In this document: in pieces, positions 11,616 to 23,819 of the stretch
Numbering within the stretch: position 1 is the first letter of the stretch
How the letters are laid out: every line of letters begins with the position of its first letter
Assembly (NCBI RefSeq): GCF_037893015.1
Contig: NC_133663.1
Location: forward strand, 144,365,771-144,429,770
Direction: 5' to 3'
Origin: Macrotis lagotis
Lineage: Eukaryota; Chordata; Mammalia; Peramelemorphia; Peramelidae
Length of the DNA stretch: 64,000 bases
The notes under the pieces: generated by a model
What the model was told of the DNA's origin: nothing
The model's input: only the letters and a program-made list of their open reading frames with translations
The model's database searches: none
Position numbers and translations under genes: made by a program

Positions 11616-14600
11616 TTAGCATTGCTTTATAATAGCAATGGATATATATTCTTAAAGTAAGATGTATTTTACTTTTTATAAAATATGAATTTCTTTCATT
11701 TTTTGTGGCTTTTTCAGCCAATTATTTCTAAAAGGTTGTTACAGCTCAAAATACATTTTGAGAAGTCTATTCTAATAAAACTAAGAAACAGAGTTTATTT
11801 TGCATTTATTTATTTTTTTTCCTTTTGTCTTTATTGGGACTATTTGCTCTTTTCTACTTTCCAATTCATTATGTTCTAGCTCACAATGAGAATGCAAGAT
11901 AACAGAATATTGCAAGAAAAGGTGTCTTTCACATAATTGTGATCCTATCAAAAAAAAACTTTTTCAAACTCTTCAACTTCTCCAGGGACAATTTCAAGCA
12001 GATAGCCCCATATGGGAACAAGAGACATTTACATACTAAATTGCTTAATGTACTTGATACTATTCAATAATTATTTATTCATATTTAGTTATTTGATATT
12101 ATTCAATCATGAAAGAGCAAAGCATGCTATTTCCTATAAAAGCACTATTTGAAGGCCCAAGTAAGGCACTAGAATAGGAGGTTCTAGGCAGTCAAATGAG
12201 TAAATTCAGTATCTGAAGGAGAAGGAAGATCTAAAGGTACCAAAATCTAGGTACCAAAAATTGAATAAACCTTAAAGATAAGATTCAGTTAATTAACCAT
12301 TTTTTTAATTGCCTGGAGACAGGACACAAATTCATATCTGTCCATTAATTGTTTTTTCTTGTTAATAACTGCTTAATCCCTCAACCTTACTGATATAATC
12401 TCTGTGTTTTTTCAAACCTTTTTGATTAAATATAATAAAGGGCAAAAAAATTCCCTAAGGAGATCTCATTTTAAGTATCCTTAGCAATTTTCATTACCTT
12501 AGTGTGGTAGTCCGTTGGTCTCTTTTTCCATTTAGAATCACCAAAGTAATAAAACACATAGTAGACTCCACTGAATGATAACAAACAGAAAATATCTCTC
12601 TTTGAAATTGTCCACATCTGTGACTGTTTAACCTCAACATCTGTAGAGATAATTTTCCTGTTAAGACTTTATGTACTACTTTGTTTCTGAAAAAAATAAA
12701 TAAAACAGGTAGAGTCATGTAGATAAAGGCTGAGTCATTTCTAAGTATTCATTCTGTTTGATCTTTAATCAAATAGATCTACTAATAAACAATAATATCC
12801 CTTTCAAGTATATATTTTCCCTGTATCTTTTCACTTTGCCAGGCTAGCATTTATCCTTTTGATGTGGGATCCATGCTTGACTAATAACTAGAGGAAAAAA
12901 AAACCTTTCATGTTTCCCCACCCCTGACCCATTTTAGTGGAGTTTTCTTTGCCTCAATATAAATATTTCTTTATAAATTCCTGGGTGATCCTTTTTGAAA
13001 ATTAACTTTTATTTTATTTCTAGGTTCATATTTTTCTCCTTCTATTTCCCCGAACCATCTATGTTAGGTTATTTCTAGCAATAATGATCTGGGTTTACAA
13101 GTCTGTAGTTTCTTCCAACTAACAACTTTAGGTTTTAAATTAAAAAAAAGAAAACAATGTATAATATTTAGATAGTTTTTCTTTGATTACTTGATTCCTC
13201 TAAGTAAGTTATTATCTCTTCACTATACTAGTGCTTTTCATCAATTTATTTTTGATTGCTATTTAGTCTCAGACTTATCACATGAAAGATTTCTAGGATT
13301 AAAATACATACTTATTTCAATTTTAGTATGTTCTAGACCCTCAAGTTTCAAGTAGAGGAGTTCTATCAACTATTAATACTAAAATTATCTGTAATTCTTA
13401 GTATTGCCATTATACAGCATCAGATTTTTGTCAATAGTCTCCATTAAAAAGGAAATTTATTTGTTTAGAAGAAAAATTCTAGAAATGCCAAATTGAATAT
13501 AGAGATTTCACAAGGTATGAAAATATATATTAATTGAATGTAATCTCTGTAACAAACATCTCATTAATAGCACAACCAATTCTGATACATACTAAATTCA
13601 AATATGAAAATGTTTACCTCGAATAAAATTTAGCTGACATATGATAGCTGAATTGCTGAAGAATTAATTGCATCAAAATTGCAGAGGAAGCATTATATAG
13701 ATAACTGTTTAATGTTTGTTTAATCTTCTAAAGTCACAGTTCACTTATTGCTGATTGCAATAAATCATTTGGGAAATGAAACAAAACCAAAAAAGAAAAA
13801 AAAACAAATAAACACAAACCTGCTGAATGAATCCAGCATTACAATTATTACTTAATGAATCTCATTCCAGTATGTTTGTAAAGACACAAGGAAAATATAA
13901 GTAAGGTGAAATCATATTGCATATTCCTCTCTGAGCTTCATTTGCTTGAAATTAAAAAGAAAAAAAAATCAGGATCTAGAAAGAGAACTTTGCTTGACTC
14001 CTTGTCCTGTGAGAAGCATTTAAGATTCTTCCACTAAAAACCACATAGAAGGTTTATTTTGACATGGTTGAAGTGACAAACTGTGAAAGCAGAGCACAAA
14101 CTACAGTCAAAAAAAAGTTAGAAGCATTGTGCTGGTAATGATTTTGGCTTTGCAATTTGTCAAAACAAATTTGTCTAATTTTAGAGACTTTTATCCTTAG
14201 ATATTTATTGAAGAGATAAAGGATTATTTTTAGTTCCTAAGGATGACACTTTAGCAGGTATATAGGACTTACTATTTTTGTTGGTTATGGGAGTAAGATA
14301 AAAAAATAATCTTTTTAAAGAATTGAAGAAAGTGCATTTGTTTTGATTTTTCAGCTTTCAAAATATTTTTATCTCAATTAGCTTATATGCAATGTCACTA
14401 TGAAGGTAGCAAGGCAAAGCAGATATCATTATAATCATTTTAAATAAAATTGAAGCTGTCCAGAAAGGCTACCTAATTTGCAAAAAAGTAAGTTAGAGAC
14501 AAAGTTAGAACTTCTCCCTTGTTAGGCACTTGATATCATGCTGTGTTATACAGACCCCAGGATATTTCCCTGATCTTGAAGGAAAAAGATGAGCTGATTA

Positions 14601-15469
14601 AGATTAGTGTTGATTATGTGAGAGATTTTAAAAATCCAAAGCGAAACACTTGAAATTGTAAAATAAATGTTTCTCCCAGTCAGACTTTTTTTTTCAAATT
14701 TTCATTTGTAGATGACAATGTTACTATGTTGGTTATTTAGACAGGGGAAAACACTTGTTTTACTTCTTCAGAATCCTTCCTCAGTGTGGTTCTTGAAATC
14801 TAAAACATGAACATATATTCAATATACAACTACTATTTATAATTATTTCTTTTTAAAAAAATTTTTAATTATGCTGATAAATAGGGAAGCAAAATTTATG
14901 TCTGTCAGAATTGATTATAAATGTACAAACATGGTATGCATGTTTATAAGGCATGTATGATTGCATATATCACACACATATAAATCTGAGTTGTAGTGCT
15001 TCATACTTTTTTCTGAGTTTTTAAAAAGTATTGAAATAATAAGTCTAACCTACAGCAATACATTCAAAATAAATAACAGTGAATAAAAACAATTGGAATA
15101 ATATGTTTCTGTAATTCTAATAACTTGAAATATGAGTTCAAAATTTATATCTTGTTTTGCCATCTTCCCTCTATTACTATCTAATAGTACAGGAAAATTG
15201 AAACAACAAAACCAGAATTATGTACTCTTACATGTACTGATATCTCTAAGTATAAGGAAATATAGCCTTTATCTTTTTTATTTCATGAATTTTTTATTTT
15301 CCTTAATGTTATATTCAAGATTGCTATGAGCCTATATTTTTTGTCTGTGTTTTTTGTAGTTTCTATCTATGTTTCTATCTACCCATCAGACATTATGCAT
15401 ATATTTTTAATATGCATTTGAATTTATTTCTTTATTTCTCCTCTTCCATTCTGTAAGAAAATAGAATAT
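11616..15469. other. AT-rich intergenic DNA, no gene recognised
   Basis: No coding family, RNA gene or young repeat could be recognised. A faint MIR-like stretch lies at about 14400-14560. The ORFs here are short and low in complexity. Confidence 0.5.
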
Positions 15470-15626
15470 GGGGCAGCTTGGTGGCACAGTAAATAGAGCA
15501 CCAGCTCTGGAGTCACAAGGACCTGGATTCAAATCAGAGGTCAGACACTTAATAATTGTCTTAATAGAGATGTGTGACCTTGGGCAAGTCACTTAATCCC
15601 ATTACCCTGCAAAAATAAAATAAAAC
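15470..15626 (+). mobile_element. CORE-type SINE
   Basis: The head GGGGCAGCTTGGTGGCACAG, the middle GATTCAAATC and TGACCTTGGGCAAGTCACTT are followed by an A-rich tail (AAAAATAAAATAAAAC). It is full length and moderately diverged. Confidence 0.85.
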
Positions 15627-16289
15627 ATTATACTATATACAAATTTCTGGAAGCTGACTGCTGATGTAAAGAAGAAGGACAAACTTTCCATGTTTCTGTT
15701 TTTAAAACAGAAAAATTTTCTCAGATTCTGAAAGCATTTTAAAGGGTTACACATATAGCTGTTCTTCATAAATGAAAGTATCAAAGTGAAGGGGGGAAAA
15801 TCAATGTCCTGTAAAAACTGTTTACTGTCTCCTTGAGGATGAGAATCACTCCCAGAGTAGGAGCCCTGGATTCCCTTGGGCATATAATACTACATGAAAC
15901 AGTATTTTATGACAGTTTTCAGGGCTCTGTTTTGTCAGTTATTGCTTACTACTGTGTGATATTCTCTTGGCAAGATGTCACTGCTTTTCATATTCATCTT
16001 GTTACCATTAAAGCGCTGCCATCTAAGTTAATAAATAGTTTCTCATCCAGGTGATTAATGAAAAAGTATAAGTCATTTAGCTATTGATGGAGATGTACAC
16101 ATTTCACCTAAGCAACATGGTATTATATTACCATAACACATCACTAGCACACAGAAGCAGTCTCATTGAGCAGATCTGAACTATAGTTGATAATATTTTA
16201 AGATCTATAGATTCCCCAAAGAAACATAATCTTTAAATATTTATTCCTTGCCATCAGTGACTTGTTAATGATTTGCTGCTTTCTAAAAA

Positions 16290-17055
16290 GAAATGATAAT
16301 ATCTCACCCTTATATAGTACATCTTTGATCTTATTATGTTTAACATTTTGTAAATGACTTGGATCAAAGGCAAAGTTGATCTGCTCATCACATTTGCAGA
16401 TGATAGCAAGGTGGGAAGGATGGATAATATTAAATATTAAAATAAGATTAAAAGTGCAGGCTAGCAATTTATTCTCTCTGGTAGACAAAATTCAATAAAA
16501 TTGATGAAATTTCTTAGACATGGGTTCAAAAATATAAACTTCTTAAGTATTGTAGGGGAAGAAATGCTTAGATGAGACAATTGCCTAAAATCAATCAATC
16601 AGTAAACAAATAAATAAATCTGAGGGGTTTAGTGGATTGAAAGTTCAAAATAGGCTCAGGAGTGAAATGTGAAACCAAAAAACTAATTCAGTCTTGCATT
16701 GTATTAAATAAAATCAGATATGTCTTTAGGAATGAGGCAGACTTAATCCCCTGTATTGTTTTAATCAGGTGATATCTGATATATTTTATTTAATTTGGAG
16801 ATCACAGTTTTAAAAGACTTTGTTATGATACAAGATGCCTAAAGGAATATAATAGAGATGATGAAGGGCCTTGGGTCCATGTTTATTAGGACTACTTCAA
16901 GGAACTGGAAAGTTTACATGGAAAAGGGGAATTGGAATGGGTTTGTTGGCTGTCTTCAGTTATTTAAAGGTCCATTATGTAAATGATGGATTAAACTTTG
17001 ACACCTGATGATGAAGATCACAAAGAAATAAAGGCATTTTTCAAAATAAACAAAT
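16290..17055 (+). pseudogene. CR1/L3-type LINE remnant (reverse transcriptase)
   Basis: TTTGCAGATGATAGCAAGG near 16395 reads FADDSKVGR, the catalytic box of CR1-clade reverse transcriptases. A long stretch follows that matches the familiar 3' half of L3-type elements: GGGTTCAAAAA near 16520, TTAGTGGATT near 16629, GATGAAGGGCCTTGGGTCCATG near 16859, CTGTCTTCAGTTATTTAAAGG near 16950. The frames are broken throughout. CR1/L3 elements ended activity early in mammals, so this is an ancient copy. Confidence 0.7.
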
Positions 17056-17599
17056 AGTATGTAGAACTAGGATTGACCTTAAATCCTCTAACTCTAGGTA
17101 CAATGTTCTTTCTCCTGAACTACTCCATCATTTATAAATTTGATTGGGTTAAGTTCTGTGAGTCATTAATATAAGCAACTTTCTTTAGCAATATAAAGTA
17201 GAATATTCTCTGAAATTTATATTCTATATTGTTGTATGGAGTATTTAAAGAGTAAATGAGGGACACATTTCCAATATATATGGGGGTAGGTATTTAACTC
17301 ATTTTTCTTCTTTTCAAAACCAGTTCTCTATTCATTATGCCCCATTGAAAATTACAAAATAGAAGAGAGCAAGAATATTCCCACAACTAAATTTTCTCTT
17401 TTGTTTATCAACTCCATTTCCTTTAATTAGGCCTTACTTGGCCTCAAAGATTTTTTAACCACTTCTGACATGAAGCAGTTTATATTATCTTTCCTAAAAG
17501 GGAATGCTACTGATATGTCTTGGCAAATAAAAGTACTTCATGACTATAGATTTACAGCTACCTGGATTTTGAAGGTCATTTTTAGTAATAGGCTTCTCT

Positions 17600-18065
17600 T
17601 TTTTATTTTTTAATAGAGAAAGGAACTGAGTATGTATGAAGAAAAATGACTGTCTCAAAATCACATGAATAATAACACACCATGAGATTTGAAGGCAATT
17701 CAATGGATTCTAAATCTAAGGTTCCATTCTTCTGGGTCCTATCTTATTGCAAACTAAGATAGCCTTATTTATGAAGTAACAAGTACTATTCTCCAATATG
17801 GCCAGTACTGAAAATAATTGGTATTTATATTATACTTTAAGATTTACAGTATATTTTACCCACATTTGTTCTCTCATTCATGGCAATAACACTGGGCTAT
17901 AAGAACTATATGACCTTTTTATACATAAAGAAAAAAATTTACAAATCTTACAAGTCACTAAAAGATAAGTACTGAAAGATACAATTTCATAAAGAAGACA
18001 GGTAGAAAGTAAGAGAGGTGAGATTTGAACTCAAACTTTATATTTAAGTACAATGTTTCTTACGA
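17600..18065 (-). mobile_element. Two faint MIR-like remnants
   Basis: Segments at about 17610-17745 and 17825-18065 have the order seen in reverse MIRs: a tract like TTTACAGATGAGGAAACTGAG, then a GATTTGAA-CTCA block (18022) and a terminal AATGTTTCTTA. They are too diverged for firm assignment. Confidence 0.35.
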
Positions 18066-18169
18066 TAGAGTATAATCCTTTATTTCTATGAGCTAAGATA
18101 TTTTTATTAAGTTTTTAGATCATTTTTTACTTAGAATTGAGAACTGTACCCTCAATATAAAATTAATTT

Positions 18170-18365
18170 TAAATAACTTTTGTATTGTCCTTTAAGATTT
18201 CCAAAGCATTTTACATGGATCCTTGAACTGATCCTTGCAACAAACTTGTAAATTAAATATTACAAATTTTTATTATCTTTACTTTACAAATGAGAAAATG
18301 CAGGCATAGAAAGTTTAAATGATTTTTTCAGTCATAACTTTTCAATATAAGAATCAGATTTCAGG
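18170..18365 (-). mobile_element. MIR-like remnant
   Basis: GCATTTTACATGGATCC, ACTTTACAAATGAGAAAATG and GAAAGTTTAAATGATTT follow the spacing of a reverse-strand MIR. Old and diverged. Confidence 0.5.
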
Positions 18366-19019
18366 AAATCGTTTGTGATCAATATGGAGAAATATAATCA
18401 GTGTAATACATGTAAGAAGGTTTGGAACTGGTTTGACTAATATAGACAAAAAATCCTAATTCATTCATTCTTGTTACTTCAGTCTCTACTTTTTAATATC
18501 TTCCCTCAATGAACCTGTTGCTTTCAGCTATTTTTATCAATGGTATAAAAGTACACAAAAATGAAATAGTTATCAGATTTATTTATGAGGTGAAAATGGG
18601 AGAACAACCAATATATGGATTATTATATAGCATTGAATGTTGAAATGAATTAAATTTGGCAATACATTTTGTTCTGAACTATATATTAATATTTCATCAG
18701 TTTGTTCAAGCAACTATTTTATTTTTCCCATGTTTCCTTTCCTGAACATGATTTTAAAAACATTTTTGTTTTAAGTTTCTCTCAGTTCTATAATCCTGTG
18801 ATCTGAGATATGTTGAGGGAATATAGTTCAAAGAAGAATTTCCAAAAGAAAATTCTAGGAAAACTGTTTTTAAATAATTGATAAAGTTTGACCGAAAATC
18901 GGGGCAAACTCTCATTGATACCCTACCTTTGTTACTTAAGAACTTTGTAAAAACAAACAAGTCTTTTGAATCAAAATTTTTACATTTATAAAAATGGGAC
19001 AAAAATACCCTGTAGTATG

Positions 19020-19135
19020 TATCTCAAAGGGTTATGTTTGAGGTAGTAGTGAGACTCAAATGAGATAATGTTTAGTAAAGAATTTAAAAAATTTAAAGAG
19101 CTATATTTGTTTGTCATTATTATTTTAAACTTTAG
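19020..19135 (+). mobile_element. MIR/THER1 3' end
   Basis: TCTCAAAGGGTTATG, CAAATGAGATAATG and AAGAGCTATAT match the 3' half of a MIR/THER1 element in plus orientation. Confidence 0.5.
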
Positions 19136-19224
19136 CATTTCAGCATCCTTACACATTTCTGTCACATTACTTTATAGTTTTATACATTATCCTTTTGATA
19201 TCTCCCTGTTAATTCATAATTCAA

Positions 19225-19510
19225 TCTTTTTATATCTAATATAATAATAGTAGTAATATAGGATTTACTGAGACTTTAAGATTTGTGAAGCACTTTACAG
19301 ACAATATCTAATTTTATCCTTACAACCACTTTGCAAGATAAGTTTGATTATGAATTCCATTTTATAGATGAGGAAACTGAAGCAGACATAGATGAACTAA
19401 ATGACTTGTCCAAAGTCATTTAGTTAGCAAGTTTTCAGGACCATATTTGAACTCAGGTCTTTCAGGCTTCATGCCCAGTACTCAATTCACTGTGTCATCA
19501 TCTACTTGTA
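19225..19510 (-). mobile_element. MIR/THER1 CORE-SINE, near full length
   Basis: Reading the complement: GAAGCACTTTACAGACAATATC, ATTTTATAGATGAGGAAACTGA, GACTTGTCCAAAGTCA, TTTGAACTCAGGTCT and a tail-side ATTCACTGTGTCATCA. This is the clearest MIR-type copy in the window. Confidence 0.75.
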
Positions 19511-19667
19511 CTTAATTCTCTTTCCTTATTTTATCTTTTGTGTAATTTATTTCATGTTACAAAATATGCTCTTTCTCTTATTCTTGCATATGACTTCAAA
19601 TATGCTTCTTTTTAGTGTAACAAACCTAGGGGCATATTTCCATCTATCTATGTAAATATAGATCTCT

Positions 19668-19724
<57 letters not shown>

Positions 19725-19727
19725 ATC
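19668..19727. repeat. (TATC)n microsatellite
   Basis: About 15 almost perfect TATC units. Confidence 0.95.
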
Positions 19728-19956
19728 TATCTCTATAGTTTTTTTTCCTGAATTTTTATAATATTGTTGTCAAAAGGCCATATGGTAACATGTCGATTAT
19801 TCCCTAAAAACTTTTACCTCATGTCTTGTTTCATAATTTTACTTTATCAGATAAACTCTAATGAATTGTGGATATGAACTCATTCTATAATATATACTGA
19901 AAATGGAAATTTAATTGGTTTTGATTGCTTTATTTAAATATCGATCCAAGTAATAT

Positions 19957-20123
19957 TTCTTTTTTTTTAATTTTAATTTTTTTTAGGTTTTTTCAAGGCA
20001 AATGGAGTTAAGTGGCTTGCTCAAGGCCACACAGCTAGATAAAGTGTCTGAGATCGGATTTGAACCCAGGTACTCCTGACTCCAGGGCCAGTGCTTTATC
20101 CACTGCTCCACCTAGCCGCCCCT
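19957..20123 (-). mobile_element. CORE-type SINE with 9-bp TSD
   Basis: The antisense copy reads T-rich tail, AAGGCAAATGGAGTTAAGTGG, GGATTTGAACCCAGGTAC and CACCTAGCCGCCCC. It is bracketed by AAGTAATAT (19948-19956 and 20124-20132). It is young-looking and full length. Confidence 0.9.
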
Positions 20124-20132
20124 AAGTAATAT

Positions 20133-21019
20133 AATTTCTGACTGAGAAATCAGTTAAAATGTTATCCAGAGACTACATATAAAATTTGGTGATCATGACA
20201 TATAACAGTAAATTTTTTGTCCTTTTTATTACTTAATAATTTACTGTGAAATTTGATTATTTGGGTCTAAGATAGATAGGATTTTTATTTTCTCCTCTCC
20301 TCACCTCAGTAATTCTAGGCTTAAAAATCCTAGATTTAACATAATGCTGTTTTGATACTTTTTAATATTTAGTAATTGTTTTCAAGTTTTTTTTCAGATA
20401 ATTATTTAAAGATAGACACATAGAGCATTGGGGCCTTTCTGTGACTCATAGTAGTTTGCTTCTTTAAACAATGAACATGACTCCTTTTCCTTCCTATCAT
20501 CACCTTTTCTTGCTATTTTTCTGGGAAAGTCTATGGCTGAGTTTGTAACTTTCTCTTTTGTTCATCTGGTCTCATCTGGGCTTTCCTTTACCAGTAATTA
20601 GCAATTCTCTCCCTGTGAGTTACCTAATTCAAAAAGTTGCATGTAGTTCTGATCTAGTCCCTAGAGATACAAACACAAGATAACAAACAGTTCCATATAT
20701 AAAAGAGTTTATATTTCAGCAGTTGAGATGAGAAATAAACCAGATTCTCTAGAGGGAGAATAAAAAACTCAAACTTTTGACTGCCTCAGGGTTCTGAGGT
20801 TGTATAAAGGTGATTGGTGGTCCAAGCATCTTACACTGTCTAAGAGGATACTAAATTGAAGCAGTACAGAAATAGTTCTATCAAAGCCAGAAATCATCCT
20901 TATGACCTAAAGTACTTTAAATCTGAAGTTCTGGTGAACCACAGTTTTTATCATTCATTTTTTTTCTCTTCTCCTGTGCATTTACCTCCAGGGATTTCAC
21001 TTTAGTTCTTGAATTGATT
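20133..21019. other. Intergenic DNA, no gene recognised
   Basis: A possible old LINE fragment at 20640-20760 (AACACAAGATAACAAACAGT) is too diverged to call. Nothing else is recognised. Confidence 0.4.
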
Positions 21020-21195
21020 ATAAGGATGATATGTAACATTTATATAGTGCCAGGAACTGTCTTAAATACTTAACAATTACTCTATTATTTGATTTGATAA
21101 ATCCTGTTAATATTCCCATTTTACAGATGAGGAAACTGAAGCACACAGAGGTAAAACTACTTTAATAATTACTAAGTGTCTGAAGCTGGATCTGC
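21020..21195 (-). mobile_element. MIR CORE-SINE
   Basis: The complement of a MIR: TAACATTTATATAGTGCC, CCATTTTACAGATGAGGAAA and CTGAAGCACACAGAGG, then AATTACTAAGTGTCTGAAGC. The HAL1 that follows inserted at its end. Confidence 0.75.
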
Positions 21196-21203
21196 ATAAT
21201 TGA

Positions 21204-21217
21204 AAATGGGTGTAATA
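21204..21217 (+). repeat. HAL1 copy b target-site duplication, left
   Basis: AAATGGGTGTAATA is repeated exactly at 23661-23674. The pair brackets the HAL1 and all insertions nested in it. Confidence 0.95.
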
Positions 21218-21228
21218 GGGGTGCAGAG

Positions 21229-21240
21229 CCAAGATGGTGG
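21229..21240 (+). promoter_or_regulatory. YY1-like motif at HAL1 start
   Basis: GCCAAGATGGTG, 12 bases from the element start, matches the YY1 core (AAGATGG) that sets the transcription start of human L1. Similar motifs occur at the start of the L1 (4061-4070) and of HAL1 copy c (35000-35011, complement). Confidence 0.55.
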
Positions 21241-21833
21241 AATGAGAACAGAATTTCCTAGGAGCTCTCTCAAAAATATTCCCAAAATCTTAAAATTATG
21301 GCTCTAACTAAATTTTCGAGGCAATTCACTAGCGCAAAGCAGGCTGAAAAATTGTGGGAAAACTGTTCCACGGAGGTGGAGGGGGCAGCAACACAGCCAG
21401 GATTAGTACACAGGAGGGAGGGAGCTCCAGTCTTCCAGGCCCAGCCTGCTGGTCATGGGGAGCACCGGCTCCCAGCAGCAAAAGTAGTTTTCTGACCTGG
21501 CAACCGAGGAAACACTTGGGAGATCCGCTGGGAAACGTCTGCCAGAGTGAGTGGGAGCCAGCGTGGCCTTCAGCACAGCCTCAGCCAGTGCCATAGCTGT
21601 AACCCACAGTGCTGCCCAGATCCCAGGAAACTGAAGCAGACTCACAGAGCCAGAAAGCAAAAGAGCTTGAAATGCAACCAAGGATCAACTACCCAGCAAA
21701 ACTGAGCATTCTCGTCCAGGGGAAAAGATGGACTTTCCATGAAACAGGGGAATTTCAAATGTTCCTGTTGAAATGACCAGAGCTGGCCAGAAAGTTTTAT
21801 CTTTAAGTACAGGATTCAGGTGAAGCATAGAGT

Positions 21834-22512
21834 TTAGTGGAATATTCCCTCTTAAGAGTTAATATTCCTAGTGAAGTCCTCTCAGGGCTAAAAAATCATT
21901 AAAACAAAGACAGACTATTACTCTTACACTATTAAAAAAAAAAGAGGTAGAGAGGCCTTGCATTCCCAGCCAGACAACCTCCTGATTCTGTTAGGGAAGG
22001 AAATGGTGAAATACTTCCAGAGAAGATACCTTGCATTCCTAGACACCTATTTGATGATAGACTGAGAGAACAGTAGACTGCCTTCTCTTGTTTGATGATA
22101 ATAAGTACTAAACTAAGAAGATAGTTGTTTCTTAGAACACCTTGCATACTCAGATATTAATTCATTTAGATAGACAGCAAAAGGCCATTAGAAATCTTCT
22201 GATATCCTTACCATCTGGATGGTGAGGTAATATTCTATGAAAACATGTTATTCTTCTCTTTGTAGGTAGATTTTTCGTGTAAAGATTGTAACTGAAAACC
22301 TTAATCAATCAGGTTGGAAGAGAGGGGGCTGGAGGGGGGCCATGCTAGGCCATATGATCTTGCTTGATTGTCACCTCGGGGCAGTTCCTTGATCTTCACT
22401 ACCTTTATGAGACTTGGAGTGTGCCCTTTTCTTGAGAAAAGCCAAGATAAACTTTCTTTTTTTCTCAGAAGAGTCTCTATATTTTTTTTTAGGTGGATTT
22501 TTATCATACACA
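21834..22512 (+). mobile_element. Solo ERV LTR, copy 2
   Basis: It aligns end to end with 865-1564 (AGTGGAATATTCCCTCTTAA, GAGGCCTTGCATTCCCAG, GACTTGGAGTGTGCCC). The start is TTAGTGG, a decayed TG, and the end is CATACACA. GAGT flanks both sides (21830-21833 and 22513-22516), a 4-bp target duplication. The poly(A) signal is degenerate here (GATAAA near 22446, against AATAAA in copy 1). It sits in the HAL1 3' region with no viral body, so it is a solo LTR left by recombination. Confidence 0.85.
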
Positions 22513-23004
22513 GAGTGGACAAGAAGGATAAATTAGGAGGAATTTAATGATGATGAACTGCATGTATTCCTGCACAGGAAGATGATATAGATACTCATAT
22601 GAACTTTCTCAATTATTAGAGCAGTTAGAAGGAGCTTTTATAGTCAAGACACAGGAAAGAGCTGAATTTGAAGGTATGATATATTTTGAAAACGGAGTCA
22701 ATGGGTGAAAATGAAAAGTACTGGGACAAAGGAAAGGAGATGTAGAACAGACTAAGATATTTCATGTAAAATTCAAGAAATAGCTTTTCAAATGGTATGG
22801 AAGTGGGGGAAAGTGAGGGGGAATTTCATTCTCATTGAAAATGGCTCAGAAAGGAAACAACATATATACTTAATAGGGCATAGAAATCTAGAAGAAAAAG
22901 GAGAGAAAGGAGATGGGAGAAATGGGACAGGGGAAGAGAGCAGGGAGGTAGGGGATAGAGGAGAGGATAGACCATGGGAAAGGATAGTCATACATAATAT
23001 ATTT

Positions 23005-23152
23005 TCTTTTTTACTTTTTGCAAGGTGGTGGGATTGGATGGCCTATGTGGGACCATGGGGATGGTTGGGTGCTGGGTCACTGAGGTGGGATGTTGGCTTG
23101 GGGCCTCTTGGCCCAAGGGCTGGTGCTCTGTGTGCTGTGCTACTTGGTTGTT
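23005..23152 (-). mobile_element. GC-rich SINE variant fixed in HAL1 3' region
   Basis: It follows the CORE-SINE order in antisense but with many changes: TTTTTGCAAGG, TGGATGGCC, GGGACCATGGGGATGG, GGTGCTCTGTGTGCTGTGCTACTTGG. The same variant lies at the same place of HAL1 copy c (32540-32690, complement) and is absent from copy a. It therefore probably entered the HAL1 lineage before these copies spread. Confidence 0.65.
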
Positions 23153-23160
23153 TCACAGCA

Positions 23161-23320
23161 TACTTCTTTTTTTATAAGGTTTTTGCAAGGCAAATGGGGT
23201 TAAGTGGCTTGTCCAAGGCCACACAGCTAGGTAATTATTAAGTATCTGAGACTGGATTTGAACCCAGGTACTCCTGACTCCAGGGCTGGTGCTTTATCCA
23301 CTGCACCACCTAGCTGCCCC
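23161..23320 (-). mobile_element. CORE-type SINE with TSD
   Basis: Antisense copy: GGTTTTTGCAAGGCAAATGG, GGATTTGAACCCAGGTACTC and CACCTAGCTGCCCC. TCACAGCA flanks both sides (23153-23160, 23321-23328). It inserted right next to the older GC-rich SINE. Confidence 0.9.
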
Positions 23321-23660
23321 TCACAGCACACTTTAGATGAGGGACAGAGTGAAAGGAGAGAGGAAATATAATAAATGATAGTGGTAAGAAATAGATGGAG
23401 GGAATTGCAATCAGCATCATCAACTGTAGAAGTAACTTCTCTGATGGACTTATGATAAAGCATGCGATCCACCATAAGACAGAGCTGATGGTATCAGAAC
23501 ACAGAATGAAGAACCTTTTTTTTCTCTTTCTTTCACTTTATTTCATTTGAGATGTTTTTTTTGTGGGGGGAGGTGGGATTATGTTTACTCTTACTGCAAG
23601 ACTATTTTAGTAATGTATAAATAAATGAAGAAACTAATTAATTAATTAATTAATTTAATT

Positions 23661-23674
23661 AAATGGGTGTAATA
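23661..23674 (+). repeat. HAL1 copy b target-site duplication, right
   Basis: AAATGGGTGTAATA, identical to 21204-21217. Confidence 0.95.
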
Positions 23675-23772
23675 AAACCTTTTGACTCTCTGTGTTACTG
23701 GTCTGTTTTTTTTTTTCCTGAACCTTGCTCTGAACTATTTAATTGTTACTGAGAACTGGGGCAGATATATTA

Positions 23773-23796
23773 GATATTATTATTATTATTATTATC
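23773..23796. repeat. (ATT)n microsatellite
   Basis: About seven ATT units. Confidence 0.9.
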
Positions 23797-23819
23797 TTAT
23801 TAAGAAACTACAGTTACTA

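Larger units (their letters stand above)
21218..23660 (+). mobile_element. HAL1 copy b, internally deleted, with nested insertions
   Basis: It starts GGGGTGCAGAGCCAAGATGG and ends in an (AATT)n-type tail. A perfect 14-bp target duplication shows L1-machinery insertion with the 5' end retained. The 5' UTR (to about 21645) is joined directly to the last part of ORF1 (GCAAAAGAGCTTGAAATGC), so most of ORF1 is missing relative to the copy at 31840-35025. A 3' region without ORF2 follows. Nested inside are a solo LTR (21834-22512), a GC-rich SINE (about 23005-23152) and a normal SINE (23161-23320). Confidence 0.85.
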
